41,195 nucleotides of DNA from Streptosporangium nondiastaticum (GCF_003011965.1 NZ_PXWG01000053.1:1-41195), one strand, 5' to 3'; positions 31,266 to 40,606 are shown, numbered from the stretch's first letter. Numbers and translations are program-made. Notes: a model not told the origin generated them from the letters alone.

Positions 31266-32795
31266 ATGGCAGACACGCCAGAGACGCCAGAGGCGCCAGA
31301 CAGGGCAGACACCACGGGCTTAACGGACCTGACGGACCTGACGGACAGTGGGCTGGTCGCCCAGGCACAGGCACTGGCCGCGGGCGACGTCTCCTCGCGC
31401 GAGCTCGTCGAGCGCGCGCTCGCCCGCATCGCGGAGACACAGCCCCTGCTCAACGCTTTCCGCCGCGTACGGGCCGGGGCCGCACTCGTCGAAGCGGACG
31501 CGGCGGACCGGCGACTGTCGGACGGCGAACGAGCCCCGCTGCTGGGCGTCCCCATCGCCGTGAAGGACGACGTCGACGTCGCCGGGGAGCCCACCGCCTT
31601 CGGCTGTGCAGGCGAATTCCCGCCGAAATCCGCCGACAGCGAGGCCGTACGGCGGCTCCGCGCCGCGGGCGCGGTCATCGTCGGTAAGACGAACACGCCC
31701 GAGCTCGGGCAATGGCCCGTCACGGAAGGCCCGGCGTTCGGCGCGACCCGCAACCCCTGGAGCACGGAGCACACACCCGGCGGCTCCTCGGGCGGCGCCG
31801 CGGCAGCCGTCGCCGCGGGCCTCGTCCCGGCCGCCCTCGGCTCGGACGGCGCCGGCTCGCTCCGGATCCCCGCCGCCTGGACACACCTGGTCGGCATCAA
31901 ACCGCAGCGCGGACGCATCTCCACCTGGCCCGAGCCGGAGTCCTTCCGCGGCATCACCTGCCACGGCCCCCTGGCCCGTACGGTCGCCGACGCCGCGCTC
32001 CTGCTCCACGCGGCGAGCGGCAGCCACGCCGGGGACCTCCACCGGCCGCGCCCCGTCGACGTCCTCAGCGCCACCGACCGCGACCCCGGCCGGCTGCGGA
32101 TCGCGCTCTCCCTGCGTCCCGCCTTCGCCGCCGCCCGCCAGCGGCTCGACCCCGAGGCCCGTTCCGCGACCCTCCGCATCGCGGAACGGCTCGCCGCCCT
32201 CGGCCACGAAGTGGTCGAGGAAGAGCCGCGCTACGGGCTGATCGGGCTCACCTTCGTGCCGCGCTCGATGTCCGGTGTACGGGAATGGGCCGGGCGCGTC
32301 CCCGACCCCGCCCTGCTGGACGCCCGCACGAAGGTCAACGCCCGCGGCGGGCTGCTGCTGGGCGGCGGCATCCTGCGCGTGGCGAGGGCGGCGGAGGAGC
32401 CGCTGCGGCGGCGCGTGGGAGAGATCTTCGACCGCTTCGACGTGGTCCTGACCCCGACCACCGCGGTCCCGCCGCTGCGCATCGGGGACCTGACCGGCCT
32501 GTCCAGCAGCCGTACGGACGCGGCGATGATCTCAGCCTGCCCGTACTCCTGGCCCTGGAACGTCCTCGGCTGGCCCGGCATGAGCGTCCCGGCCGGCTTC
32601 ACGGCCGCCGGCCTGCCGCTGGGCGCCCAACTCCTCGGCCCGGCTCACAGCGAACCGCGGCTCGTCTCACTCGCCGCGCAACTGGAGGCGGCGGAGCGGT
32701 GGTTCGAGCGCCGGCCCGGGCCCGTCGGTGACGTGGCTGCGGGTGATCGAACACCAGACAGCCTTGGACGCCCCGCAGGTGAAGCCGTGGGGTGA
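31266..32795 (+). CDS. Amidase-signature-family hydrolase
   Basis: A 509-residue amidase (PF01425). The Ser-cisSer-Lys triad is visible: Lys in GVPIAVKDDVDVAG, the Gly/Ser-rich TPGGSSGGAAAAVAAGLVP with the cis-Ser, and the nucleophile Ser in GSDGAGSLRIPAA. The C-terminal part, WNVLGWPGMSVPAGF and LPLGAQLLGP, is typical. GGGGGAGGG lies about 4 bases before the ATG. Substrate is not deducible; the family covers aliphatic and aryl amides and GatA-like roles, but no gatB/gatC is nearby. The first 30 residues contain a TDLTDLTD repeat. The last 129 bases overlap the convergent HATPase gene, and its C-terminal tail after about residue 490 is unlike the family. Confidence 0.9.
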   Translation: MADTPETPEAPDRADTTGLTDLTDLTDSGLVAQAQALAAGDVSSRELVERALARIAETQPLLNAFRRVRAGAALVEADAADRRLSDGERAPLLGVPIAVKDDVDVAGEPTAFGCAGEFPPKSADSEAVRRLRAAGAVIVGKTNTPELGQWPVTEGPAFGATRNPWSTEHTPGGSSGGAAAAVAAGLVPAALGSDGAGSLRIPAAWTHLVGIKPQRGRISTWPEPESFRGITCHGPLARTVADAALLLHAASGSHAGDLHRPRPVDVLSATDRDPGRLRIALSLRPAFAAARQRLDPEARSATLRIAERLAALGHEVVEEEPRYGLIGLTFVPRSMSGVREWAGRVPDPALLDARTKVNARGGLLLGGGILRVARAAEEPLRRRVGEIFDRFDVVLTPTTAVPPLRIGDLTGLSSSRTDAAMISACPYSWPWNVLGWPGMSVPAGFTAAGLPLGAQLLGPAHSEPRLVSLAAQLEAAERWFERRPGPVGDVAAGDRTPDSLGRPAGEAVG

Positions 32796-33176
32796 GGAAT
32801 AGACCCCCCACCTGTCGGCGAGCGAACGGACGAGGGCCAGACCGCGGCCGTCGACGTCGTAGGGGTGGGGGTTCGACCGCGGTGTCGGTGGCAGATCCTC
32901 GGTGTCCCACGCCGTCAGCGTGAGCACGTCCCACTGGGACCAGGAGATACGGAGTTCCGCTTCGTCGACGGTGTGCACGATCGCGTTCGTGAGCAGCTCA
33001 CTTGCCAACAGTTCTGCCCGCGCGGCGAGTTCGCCGAGCTTGTGGGCTGTGAGCGCGGCCCGGACGGTGCTGCGCGCGAGGGGGATCGCGCGGGCATCGT
33101 TCGGCACGCGCAGCCGGTATTCGAACGGCTCGATCTCAGGAGCGGCGGGAGCGGGCTTCGGGGCAGGCAGGAGCAT
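32667..33176 (-). CDS. HATPase_c ATP-binding protein (RsbW/anti-sigma-kinase-like)
   Basis: A 169-residue GHKL-type ATP-binding protein of the large Streptomyces family of single-domain RsbW-like proteins. The N box is ELLASELLTNAIVHT, preceded by ARSTVRAALTAHKL. The G-box region is DVDGRGLALVRSLADRWGV, and the C-terminal strand is CGASKAVWCSITR. Members act as anti-sigma factors or serine kinases of partner-switching modules, often with XRE-DUF5753 and DUF397 genes as here. GGAGG lies 4 bases upstream of the ATG. The tail after residue 147 continues into the 3' end of the amidase gene. It is divergent from the XRE regulator. Confidence 0.9.
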   Translation of the reverse strand: MLLPAPKPAPAAPEIEPFEYRLRVPNDARAIPLARSTVRAALTAHKLGELAARAELLASELLTNAIVHTVDEAELRISWSQWDVLTLTAWDTEDLPPTPRSNPHPYDVDGRGLALVRSLADRWGVYSSPHGFTCGASKAVWCSITRSHVTDGPGPALEPPLRRLQLRGE

Positions 33177-33316
33177 GTCGCCTCCGGCGGGGTGGGGTGA
33201 AGTGATCGCCTGCCCGGTGTCATTGCCGGGGCCCGCGCCTGCGTGGGGGCAGGGCGGGGCGGTGCGCTTCCGGGTGGCGGTGAGCTCACGGTGTGAGCTG
33301 CGCGACACTCAACGTA

Positions 33317-33334
33317 GGGTGCTAAGTAGCACCC
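33317..33334. promoter_or_regulatory. Palindromic operator-like site between HATPase and XRE genes
   Basis: GGGTGCT (33317-33323) and AGCACCC (33328-33334) are perfect inverted arms around AAGT, in the 246-base divergent region about 90 bases before the XRE gene. A site of this size suits a helix-turn-helix dimer such as the adjacent XRE-DUF5753 protein. Nothing else gene-like is seen in 33177-33422. Confidence 0.5.
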
Positions 33335-33422
33335 CTGCAACAGGTTCGGAGGAGTTCGCCCGTAGGGGTGTGCCGTGGCATCGTGACGACCGTTGACGCC
33401 TCAAAGCAGGGAGAGTTGGCGC

Positions 33423-34276
33423 ATGCCGCCCAGGAACAACCCGACCGCCCGGCAGGTCCGGCTGGGCACAGAGCTGCGCAGGATGCGCGAACGGGCAGGT
33501 ATGAAGGCCGGTGAGGCGGCGCGCCTGCTGGGGGGGTGAGCCCCATGCAGATGAGCCACATGGAGACGGCTCGCCTCGGCGTCGGCAGAGAGCGCCTACG
33601 CGCCCTGGCCGCGCAATACGGGTGTGCCGACGTCGCGTACGTGGATGCACTGGCCGCCATGACGGGGCGCCGGGGCCCGGAGTGGTGGGAAGAGTTCCGG
33701 GATTCAGTGGCGCCTGCGGCCTTGGACCTTGCCGCGCTGGAGTGGTACGCGAAGGGTGTGCAGGGGTTGCAAACCGTGCACATTCCCGGGCTGCTGCAGA
33801 CCAGCGCCTACACGCGCGCTCTGTTCAGCTACTTGAGCCCTGACGCCATGCTGACCGAGCTCGACGCCGAGGTGGAATTCCGCCGACGCCGTCGTGTGAT
33901 CCTGGAACGCGATGCTCCTGCGCCGTACTCGGCGATAGTTCACGAGGCGGCACTGCGCGTGCTGGTCGGTGGCCGGGACGTCGCCCGGGAGCAGCTCGAT
34001 GCCCTCTTGGAGCAGTCCGAGCGACCGGGCGTGACCATCCGCGTCATTCCGTTTTCCGCCGAGGGCTTCGCGGGAATGGGCTACTCGATGCTGTACGCAA
34101 CGGGCCCCGTTCCGCAGCTGGACACCGTACAGATCGACCACGTGCACGGCAGCGTCTTCCTGGACGCCGAGGAGCAGCTTGCCCACTACCGGGATCGCTG
34201 GAGAACGGTCGAGCGCTCGGCCCTGGGGCCCGAGGAGACGCGAGATCTCATTCGTCGCGTCGCGCGCGAGCTCTGA
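33423..34276 (+). pseudogene. XRE-family DUF5753 (Scr1/WhiJ-type) regulator interrupted by a frameshift at a G run
   Basis: The 5' part (33423-33539) encodes MPPRNNPTARQVRLGTELRR and the first helices of an XRE helix-turn-helix, with GGGAGAG as ribosome-binding site. It hits TGA right after a run of seven G (33530-33536). The rest continues in the -1 frame from 33536 as VSPMQMSHMETARLGVG, the recognition helix, followed by an intact DUF5753 domain (LEWYAKGVQGLQTVHIPGLLQT, then VIPFSAEGFAGMGYSMLYA) to 34276. Joined, the product would be about 284 residues, normal for the family. A sequencing or real indel in the homopolymer, or -1 slippage on G GGG GGG, are the options. The intact HATPase and DUF397 neighbours suggest the locus is otherwise functional. 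Confidence 0.85.
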
Positions 34277-34286
34277 GGGGTCAGCG

Positions 34287-34475
34287 ATGAGCCAAGTAAC
34301 GTGGCAAAAGTCTTCCTTCTCCGGCAACGGCCCCGGTAACGACTGTGTCGAAGTGGCTGAGGTGCACGGTGCGGTGGCAGTCCGTGAGAGTGACGACCCC
34401 AGTAGATCAATAACAGCCTCGTCGGAGTCATTCGCCGCGCTGATACGCACGCTCAAGGCGGGCGCCTTCGGGTGA
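34287..34475 (+). CDS. DUF397 domain protein (Scr2-like partner)
   Basis: A 62-residue DUF397 protein: VTWQKSSFSGNGPGNDCVEVA, then VAVRESDDP and the C-terminal helix FAALIRTLKAGAFG are the family hallmarks. GAGGGG precedes the ATG by 6 bases, and it starts 10 bases after the XRE-DUF5753 gene. In S. coelicolor such pairs (scr1/scr2) influence antibiotic production and resemble toxin-antitoxin-like regulator pairs; the partner here is frameshifted. It is probably cotranscribed with it. Confidence 0.92.
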   Translation: MSQVTWQKSSFSGNGPGNDCVEVAEVHGAVAVRESDDPSRSITASSESFAALIRTLKAGAFG

Positions 34476-34699
34476 CGCCCGCGTGGCGGGGTGCGGGTTC
34501 GCGGGGCGGCTTCCCCCTTCGGCGCGGAAATCCACCGGCCGGTCAGGGTTGCGCGGCATACAAGCGGGCCCACAATCTCACACGCACCCCCTCCCGAGAC
34601 GACCCGAGGGATGAAAGGCGCATGAAGAGCTCAGGATGCCGTCAGCAACGGGGAAGGTTTCGGCGCGATCCCCGCCTTCACCACGGAAGTAAGGTAACA

Positions 34700-35017
34700 A
34701 TGGAGCGAATCCGCGTCACCGATTTCCACGGCAAGCCCCAGAATTACATTGCCGAGCTCGACGTCACGACAGATTATCTCGAATCCCACTGGGGCGCCCA
34801 CGATGTCTCCATGGATGACCTCGGGCCATGGTTCACCTTCGCGTTCACGCTCCCCAGCGGGACCTTGGCCGCCTTGGTACGCGAAGTCGAGAACGCACCG
34901 AACCCCGGATACATTCTGACGGCCATCGGCAAGAACGGACTCCCGGGCACCCTCGAAGAGTTCCTCGCCGAGTCAGGCATCTCCGCGGACCGGGTGACCC
35001 GTCGAGGATTCGAATAG
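34700..35017 (+). CDS. Hypothetical protein, 105 residues
   Basis: A small acidic cytoplasmic protein. It begins MERIRVTDFHGKPQNYIAEL with AAGG 5 bases upstream. Predicted strands and helices include DLGPWFTFAFTLPSG and PNPGYILTAIGKNGLPGTLEEFLAESG. I do not recognise a family. A longer start at 34622 (with AAAGG upstream) would add 26 basic residues; the shorter start is preferred for its spacing. It stands alone with the next small gene between regulator and DUF1266 genes, in AT-richer DNA than the surroundings. Size and context fit an accessory or immunity-like protein, which is only a guess. The 224-base gap before it holds no other gene. Confidence 0.65.
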   Translation: MERIRVTDFHGKPQNYIAELDVTTDYLESHWGAHDVSMDDLGPWFTFAFTLPSGTLAALVREVENAPNPGYILTAIGKNGLPGTLEEFLAESGISADRVTRRGFE

Positions 35018-35046
35018 CCGAAAGGACCGCCGGGTTCGATTCCCCC

Positions 35047-35463
35047 ATGAAGAGCTCCCATTTCTACAGAAGGTTCTCCCGCGTCACCGAATCTCCCCTC
35101 GGCTTTCCCGTTCCCGCCGATGCGAGGTACGCATCGGCAGCCCGGATGCGGGAGCTGACGGAAGCAGCGCGCCGGAAGGGGTTCAGCAGGAAGGGGCCCG
35201 GCGATGACGAGTCGTGCGCGCCCGGGTTCATCGTGGTTCCGTACCACCCCGAGTCCTCCCCGGAGGCCTGCTGGATGTGCTTCGTCTTCGCACTCCCGCC
35301 GGAAGGCGCAGATCCCGGCATCCCCGGCCGCGCGCTCGGCGGTCCGTACCGGCTGGACATCGCGGTGCGGGACTTCTACTCACTCGCGAAAGCCGGAAGG
35401 AAGACTCGCGACCTCTTCCTTGCGCGCCTCGTCTGGAAGGCGGCATCCCGGGCGGAAGACTGA
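35047..35463 (+). CDS. Hypothetical protein, 138 residues
   Basis: A small basic protein starting MKSSHFYRRFSRVTESPLGF. A helical, Arg-rich N-terminal part is followed by FIVVPYHPESSPEACWMCFVFALPPEGA and a C-terminal helix DFYSLAKAGRKTRDLFLARLVWKAA. It has no signal peptide or membrane segment. The family is not recognised. It starts 29 bases after the previous small gene and has no good ribosome-binding site, so the two may be read from one transcript. Its first 11 bases (ATGAAGAGCTC) equal those at the alternative start of the previous gene. Confidence 0.65.
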   Translation: MKSSHFYRRFSRVTESPLGFPVPADARYASAARMRELTEAARRKGFSRKGPGDDESCAPGFIVVPYHPESSPEACWMCFVFALPPEGADPGIPGRALGGPYRLDIAVRDFYSLAKAGRKTRDLFLARLVWKAASRAED

Positions 35464-35593
35464 CCGCGTCCTCGGCGACGCCGCGACCACGGTCACCCCG
35501 GCGACCGGCTACGCATGGTGCATCACGCGACGCAGCGCCCACGGGCATGGTGCCCCTCAGCCCCGCACTCCACAGTCGATAAAGTTTTCGACC

Positions 35594-36889
35594 ATGGACA
35601 TGGTGAGCACCGGGGAGGGGTCCGTCAGCGTGTCGCCACCGGCCATGGCACCCCCGTGGACCGCGCCGAGCGAGATCGAGCGCCGGCTGTACGAGGCGAA
35701 GATGCGCGGCGACTGGCCCGCCTTCTTCGATGTGCTGGCCGGCACCGATCTGTTCCTCGCCGTCTCGCGGCGGCAGGCAGACTCGGCTCCCGACTCCGTG
35801 TTCTTCACCCCGTACTGGAATCCGCAGACGAACACGCAATGTCTGGCGGTATTCACCGAGGGGATGCTTCCGGTGCCGGTCCCCGACCCGGTGTTCGTCT
35901 CGCGTTCCTTGGAGTGGTACGGCCGCGCCTGGCAGGACGCTGATCCGCCGTTCCTGGCCGTCAATCCCGGCAGTCCCTGCGAGGCGTTCCTGCCGACGAC
36001 GCCCGCTCACCGGGCCGTCTGGCGGCAGCATCACGAGCGCGCCCGAAGCGCCCTCGGTGCCTGCGGGCACGGGCACGCGCACTGCGGCCGACTGCGTGCT
36101 CTCCACGTCGGCGGTCCTCTGCACGGGCCGGTCGCCCACGGGCTGGCCTGTGCGGCGCTGCTGTTCGTGAAGAACGGCGAGTTGTGGAACGCCATGGCCT
36201 ATCACGGCTCGGGCTATCACCACGAGCGGTACCGGCTGGAGAAGTTCTGGGACGTCACCAGCCGCGAGAGCTGGTACCGCGCCCAAGAGCAGCTGCTCAA
36301 CGCGGACATGGTCAGTGATGTATGGCAGTTCGTCCTGGGCGTCCGGCACGCGCTCGCCCGGGATTTCGCGGGCGCCGTCACCGTCGAGCACTGGCGCGAG
36401 AGCGCCGAGCGCGTGCTGCGGCGCAGGATCGAGGAGGCCGGGGAGGCTCGGATCACGCCCGAAGGGGTCACCCGGGGCCGGGTCGTCTCGGCCGCCGAGG
36501 CGGAGTCCCAGGTCGCGGGCGTACGGCGGATGATTGGGCGCATCGCCCGCTACGAGGCCCGCTTCCGCGCGGACGGACTGCTGCCGGAGGGCGCCTACAT
36601 CCGTACGACGGAGGCCTGGGACTACGGGCGGGCTTCCGGCATGGCCCGCTGGGGGCTCGGGGCGCGTTTCTGTACCTTGGAGGAGGCCGAGCGGGCGGTG
36701 ATCCGTGCCGGTCGTGCCGCGCAGTCCGCCTACCGTTCATGGGAGGACTTCTCCGCCGGCTTCATCCTTGGGCGGTGCCTCCACTTCGACGAGGAGGAGT
36801 TCGGCAGCTGGTACCAGGAAATGGTCGACGCTCACCGCGTCCTCACCACTGACCCTGCCAGCCCCTGGCTCAACATCCCCTGGAAATAA
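35594..36889 (+). CDS. SseB-like plus DUF1266 domain protein
   Basis: A 431-residue cytoplasmic protein with two regions. Residues about 25-145 look like an SseB-type domain (YEAKMRGDWPAFFDVLAGTD, LFLAVSRRQ, CLAVFTEGMLPV). The C-terminal about 150 residues are DUF1266: EAWDYGRASGMARWGLGARF, then SAYRSWEDFSAGFILGRCLHF and the terminal DPASPWLNIPWK. DUF1266 proteins (YbeU/YbeR-like) are of unknown function and often sit near secretion or toxin loci. The ATG at 35594 lacks a ribosome-binding site, but ATAAAG lies about 15 bases upstream, so a leaderless or short-leader transcript is possible. A second SseB-like gene heads the Rhs operon 5 kb away. Confidence 0.8.
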   Translation: MDMVSTGEGSVSVSPPAMAPPWTAPSEIERRLYEAKMRGDWPAFFDVLAGTDLFLAVSRRQADSAPDSVFFTPYWNPQTNTQCLAVFTEGMLPVPVPDPVFVSRSLEWYGRAWQDADPPFLAVNPGSPCEAFLPTTPAHRAVWRQHHERARSALGACGHGHAHCGRLRALHVGGPLHGPVAHGLACAALLFVKNGELWNAMAYHGSGYHHERYRLEKFWDVTSRESWYRAQEQLLNADMVSDVWQFVLGVRHALARDFAGAVTVEHWRESAERVLRRRIEEAGEARITPEGVTRGRVVSAAEAESQVAGVRRMIGRIARYEARFRADGLLPEGAYIRTTEAWDYGRASGMARWGLGARFCTLEEAERAVIRAGRAAQSAYRSWEDFSAGFILGRCLHFDEEEFGSWYQEMVDAHRVLTTDPASPWLNIPWK

Positions 36890-37006
36890 GCAGGAAGCCC
36901 CGACGTCACCCTGACATCCAGCCCCTACGGGTATGGCTATCCCCACCTCTCGGAAGGGAGTTGGCCTCATGGGCGAGCCGACGCACCGTCAGCCAGCCTT
37001 GTCCCC

Positions 37007-38509
37007 ATGAGATCCCGTACCCGCACCGCCGTGATCGTCGCCCTGTCCGCCGCCGCCTGTGCCACCGCGCTCGCCGTTCCCGCGCAGGCCGCCTCCTCGC
37101 CCGCCGGCTCTCCCGCCCTCAAGTGGCACGCCTGTACCGCCGAGGGCAGCGCCCCCGGCAGCGAGTGCGCCACGCTTCCCGTTCCCCTCGACTACAGCAA
37201 GCCCTCCGGCCCCACCGTCGACATCGCCGTCTCCCGGCTCCGGTCCGACCGGCCTCACGCCCGGCGTGGTGCGTTGCTGTTGATTTCCGGTGGGCCCGGG
37301 GGGTCGGGGGTGCGTGATCTCGCCCGTGACGGGGAGAAGGTGCGGAAGGCCACCAAGGGGGCGTATGACATCGTGAGTCTCGATCCGCGCGGGGTCGGCG
37401 GCAGTACCGCCATCGACTGCGGGATCGACGAGGACGACCGGCAGATGCTCAACTTCCGGGCCTGGCCGCGCCCCGACGGCGACATATCCGACGGTGTCGC
37501 CCGCTCCCGCCGCGTCGCCGAGGCCTGCGCCCGTAACGGCGGGGACGTCCTGCGCAGTCTCACGACGCGCAACCAGGCGCGGGACACGGACCGGTTCCGC
37601 GAGGCCCTCGGCGAGAAGAAGCTGTCCGCCGTCGGCGTCTCGTACGGCACGTACGTCGGTGCCGTCTACGCGCAGATGTTCCCCGAGCGCACCGACCGCT
37701 GGGTGCTGGACAGCAGTGCGGACCCCGATCCCGCCCGCGTGGCGCACGGCTGGCTGAACAACATGTCGGGCGGCGCCGACGACGCCTTCCCCGACTTCGC
37801 CCGGTGGGCCGCCGACCCGGCCCGCGGGAAGGACCGGCTGGCCGAGCGGGCCGAGGACGTCCGGCCGATGTTCCTGGCGCTCGCCGCCGAGCTGGACCGC
37901 AAGCCCCGTACGTTCAAGGACACGGGCCACGCCTTCACCGGCAACGTGCTGCGGCAGGTGCTGCAGATGAGCCTGTACGGGAAGGAGCGCTACCCGACCG
38001 TCGCCGGGCTGATCCAGGCCGCCCGCAGCGGAGGCGACGGGCCGGTCACCGCGCCCGACCCCTTCCCCGAGCCGCTCTCGCAGCGCGACGCGGCCGTGTT
38101 CGCCGGCATCGTCTGCAACGACGTGGCCTGGCCCCGCGACCCGGCCGCGTACCGGCGTGACGTCGCCGTGGACCGCGTACGCCATCCGCTCACCGGGGGC
38201 ATGCCGGCGTCCATCACCCCGTGCGCGTTCTGGAAGGACGCGCACGCGGAGAAGGCCACCCGCATCACGGACCGGGGCCCGTCCAACATCCTCATGGTGC
38301 AGAACCTGCGCGACCCGTCCACGCCCCACCGCGGAGCTCTGAAGATGCGCGAGGCCCTCGGCGACCGTGCCCGCCTCGTCTCCGTGGACGCCGGCGGCCA
38401 CGGCGTGTGGCTCGACAGCGGCAACGCGTGCAGCGACCGTGTCGTCAGCGAGTTCCTGGTCACCGGCGAGCGGCCGGCCCGGGACACGGTCTGCCGCGCC
38501 GGGCACTAG
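37007..38509 (+). CDS. Secreted alpha/beta-hydrolase, tripeptidyl-aminopeptidase (Tap/SlpD) type
   Basis: A 500-residue exported serine peptidase. The signal peptide runs from MRSRTRTAVIVALSAAACAT to about AQA-AS. The mature enzyme has LKWHACTAEGSAPGSECATL with the usual Cys pair, the oxyanion loop LLISGGPGGSG, VSLDPRGVG, the nucleophile elbow GVSYGTY (Ser212), then the C-terminal TAP domain with Asp436 in NLRDPSTP and His465 in AGGHGVW. It would release tripeptides from extracellular proteins, with nutritional roles around differentiation in Streptomyces. No ribosome-binding site is evident before the ATG. Its stop lies in a duplicated 15-base segment shared with the convergent small gene. 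Confidence 0.93.
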   Translation: MRSRTRTAVIVALSAAACATALAVPAQAASSPAGSPALKWHACTAEGSAPGSECATLPVPLDYSKPSGPTVDIAVSRLRSDRPHARRGALLLISGGPGGSGVRDLARDGEKVRKATKGAYDIVSLDPRGVGGSTAIDCGIDEDDRQMLNFRAWPRPDGDISDGVARSRRVAEACARNGGDVLRSLTTRNQARDTDRFREALGEKKLSAVGVSYGTYVGAVYAQMFPERTDRWVLDSSADPDPARVAHGWLNNMSGGADDAFPDFARWAADPARGKDRLAERAEDVRPMFLALAAELDRKPRTFKDTGHAFTGNVLRQVLQMSLYGKERYPTVAGLIQAARSGGDGPVTAPDPFPEPLSQRDAAVFAGIVCNDVAWPRDPAAYRRDVAVDRVRHPLTGGMPASITPCAFWKDAHAEKATRITDRGPSNILMVQNLRDPSTPHRGALKMREALGDRARLVSVDAGGHGVWLDSGNACSDRVVSEFLVTGERPARDTVCRAGH

Positions 38510-38533
38510 TCAGAACAGCACTAGTCAGAACAG
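38504..38533. repeat. Exact 15-bp tandem duplication at a convergent gene junction
   Basis: CACTAGTCAGAACAG occurs twice without spacer (38504-38518 and 38519-38533). The first copy contains the peptidase stop (TAG, 38507-38509) and the second the stop of the minus-strand gene (TCA, 38525-38527), so each gene uses a different copy. Confidence 0.9.
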
Positions 38534-38743
38534 CTGCTGCTGGCCGTCCATCGGCGGCTCCTCCGGGTCGAACAGCCGCGGTTCCGTCGCCAGCAGCGGC
38601 GCCGAGCGGCGCGAGCCCGGGCAGGACACCAGCTCGTACGAGAAGGCGGGGCGGCGGCCCGGCGGGTCGTGGCGGGCGTAGCGGCCGCCGACGACGGCGA
38701 TCTCGCGAGTGCATACGGGGCAGGCGCGGCGGGGAGCGGACAT
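38525..38743 (-). CDS. Small CxxC protein, unknown function
   Basis: A 72-residue protein. It begins MSAPRRACPVCTREIAVVGG with a CPxC zinc-ribbon-like knuckle; a third Cys follows in ELVSCPGS, and the tail PPMDGQQQLF is polar. Only three cysteines are present, so zinc binding would need a His or dimerisation. It is convergent with the peptidase gene and 31 bases downstream of the acyl-CoA mutase in the same orientation, so it may share that transcript... read in the order mutase then this gene. Function unknown. Confidence 0.7.
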   Translation of the reverse strand: MSAPRRACPVCTREIAVVGGRYARHDPPGRRPAFSYELVSCPGSRRSAPLLATEPRLFDPEEPPMDGQQQLF

Positions 38744-38774
38744 ACCCTCCAGTGTCTCTTACGGAAGACAGTGG

Positions 38775-40355
<1,581 letters not shown>

Positions 40356-40408
40356 GGGATGCGACGCCTCCCGCTCTCCGCTGCGGAGCGGCCTCGGTTG
40401 CGGACGCT

Positions 40409-40462
40409 TACGGACGTTTGCGTACGTTCCTCAACTACGGACGTTTGCATACGTTCCTCAAC
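40409..40462. promoter_or_regulatory. 27-bp tandem repeat with operator-like palindromes upstream of the mutase
   Basis: Positions 40409-40435 and 40436-40462 are the same 27-base unit with one difference. Each contains a palindrome of the form ACGTwTGCAwACGT: ACGTTTGCGTACGT (40414-40427, 10 of 14 symmetric) and ACGTTTGCATACGT (40441-40454, 12 of 14). They lie about 55-105 bases upstream of the mutase ATG, the expected promoter zone. The adjacent 40463-40606 holds no gene; a weak stem AGCCGA/TCGGCT (40581-40586 with 40594-40599) could end the next gene's transcript. Confidence 0.55.
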
Positions 40463-40606
40463 CGGACTCTAGCGGCGGGGCGGCGAGAAGAAAGGGGGGC
40501 GCGGGCAGAGCCGGGGGAAGAGCCCCGCCCGCGCCGATGCGCAGGAGCCGACGGTATGGGGGGAACTCCGGCTCGTGCGCAGCCGATGACCAGTCGGCTT
40601 CACTTC

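Noticed and set aside
32667..33308. HATPase gene starting at 33308
   Set aside because: The extra 44 residues are unlike the family, and a well-placed GGAGG precedes the ATG at 33176.
35031..35046. tRNA gene
   Set aside because: Only the T-arm-like stretch is present; no acceptor, D or anticodon arms can be drawn in the flanks, which are coding.
40409..40462. CRISPR-like repeats
   Set aside because: Only two directly adjacent units with no spacers and no cas genes; they look like operator repeats.
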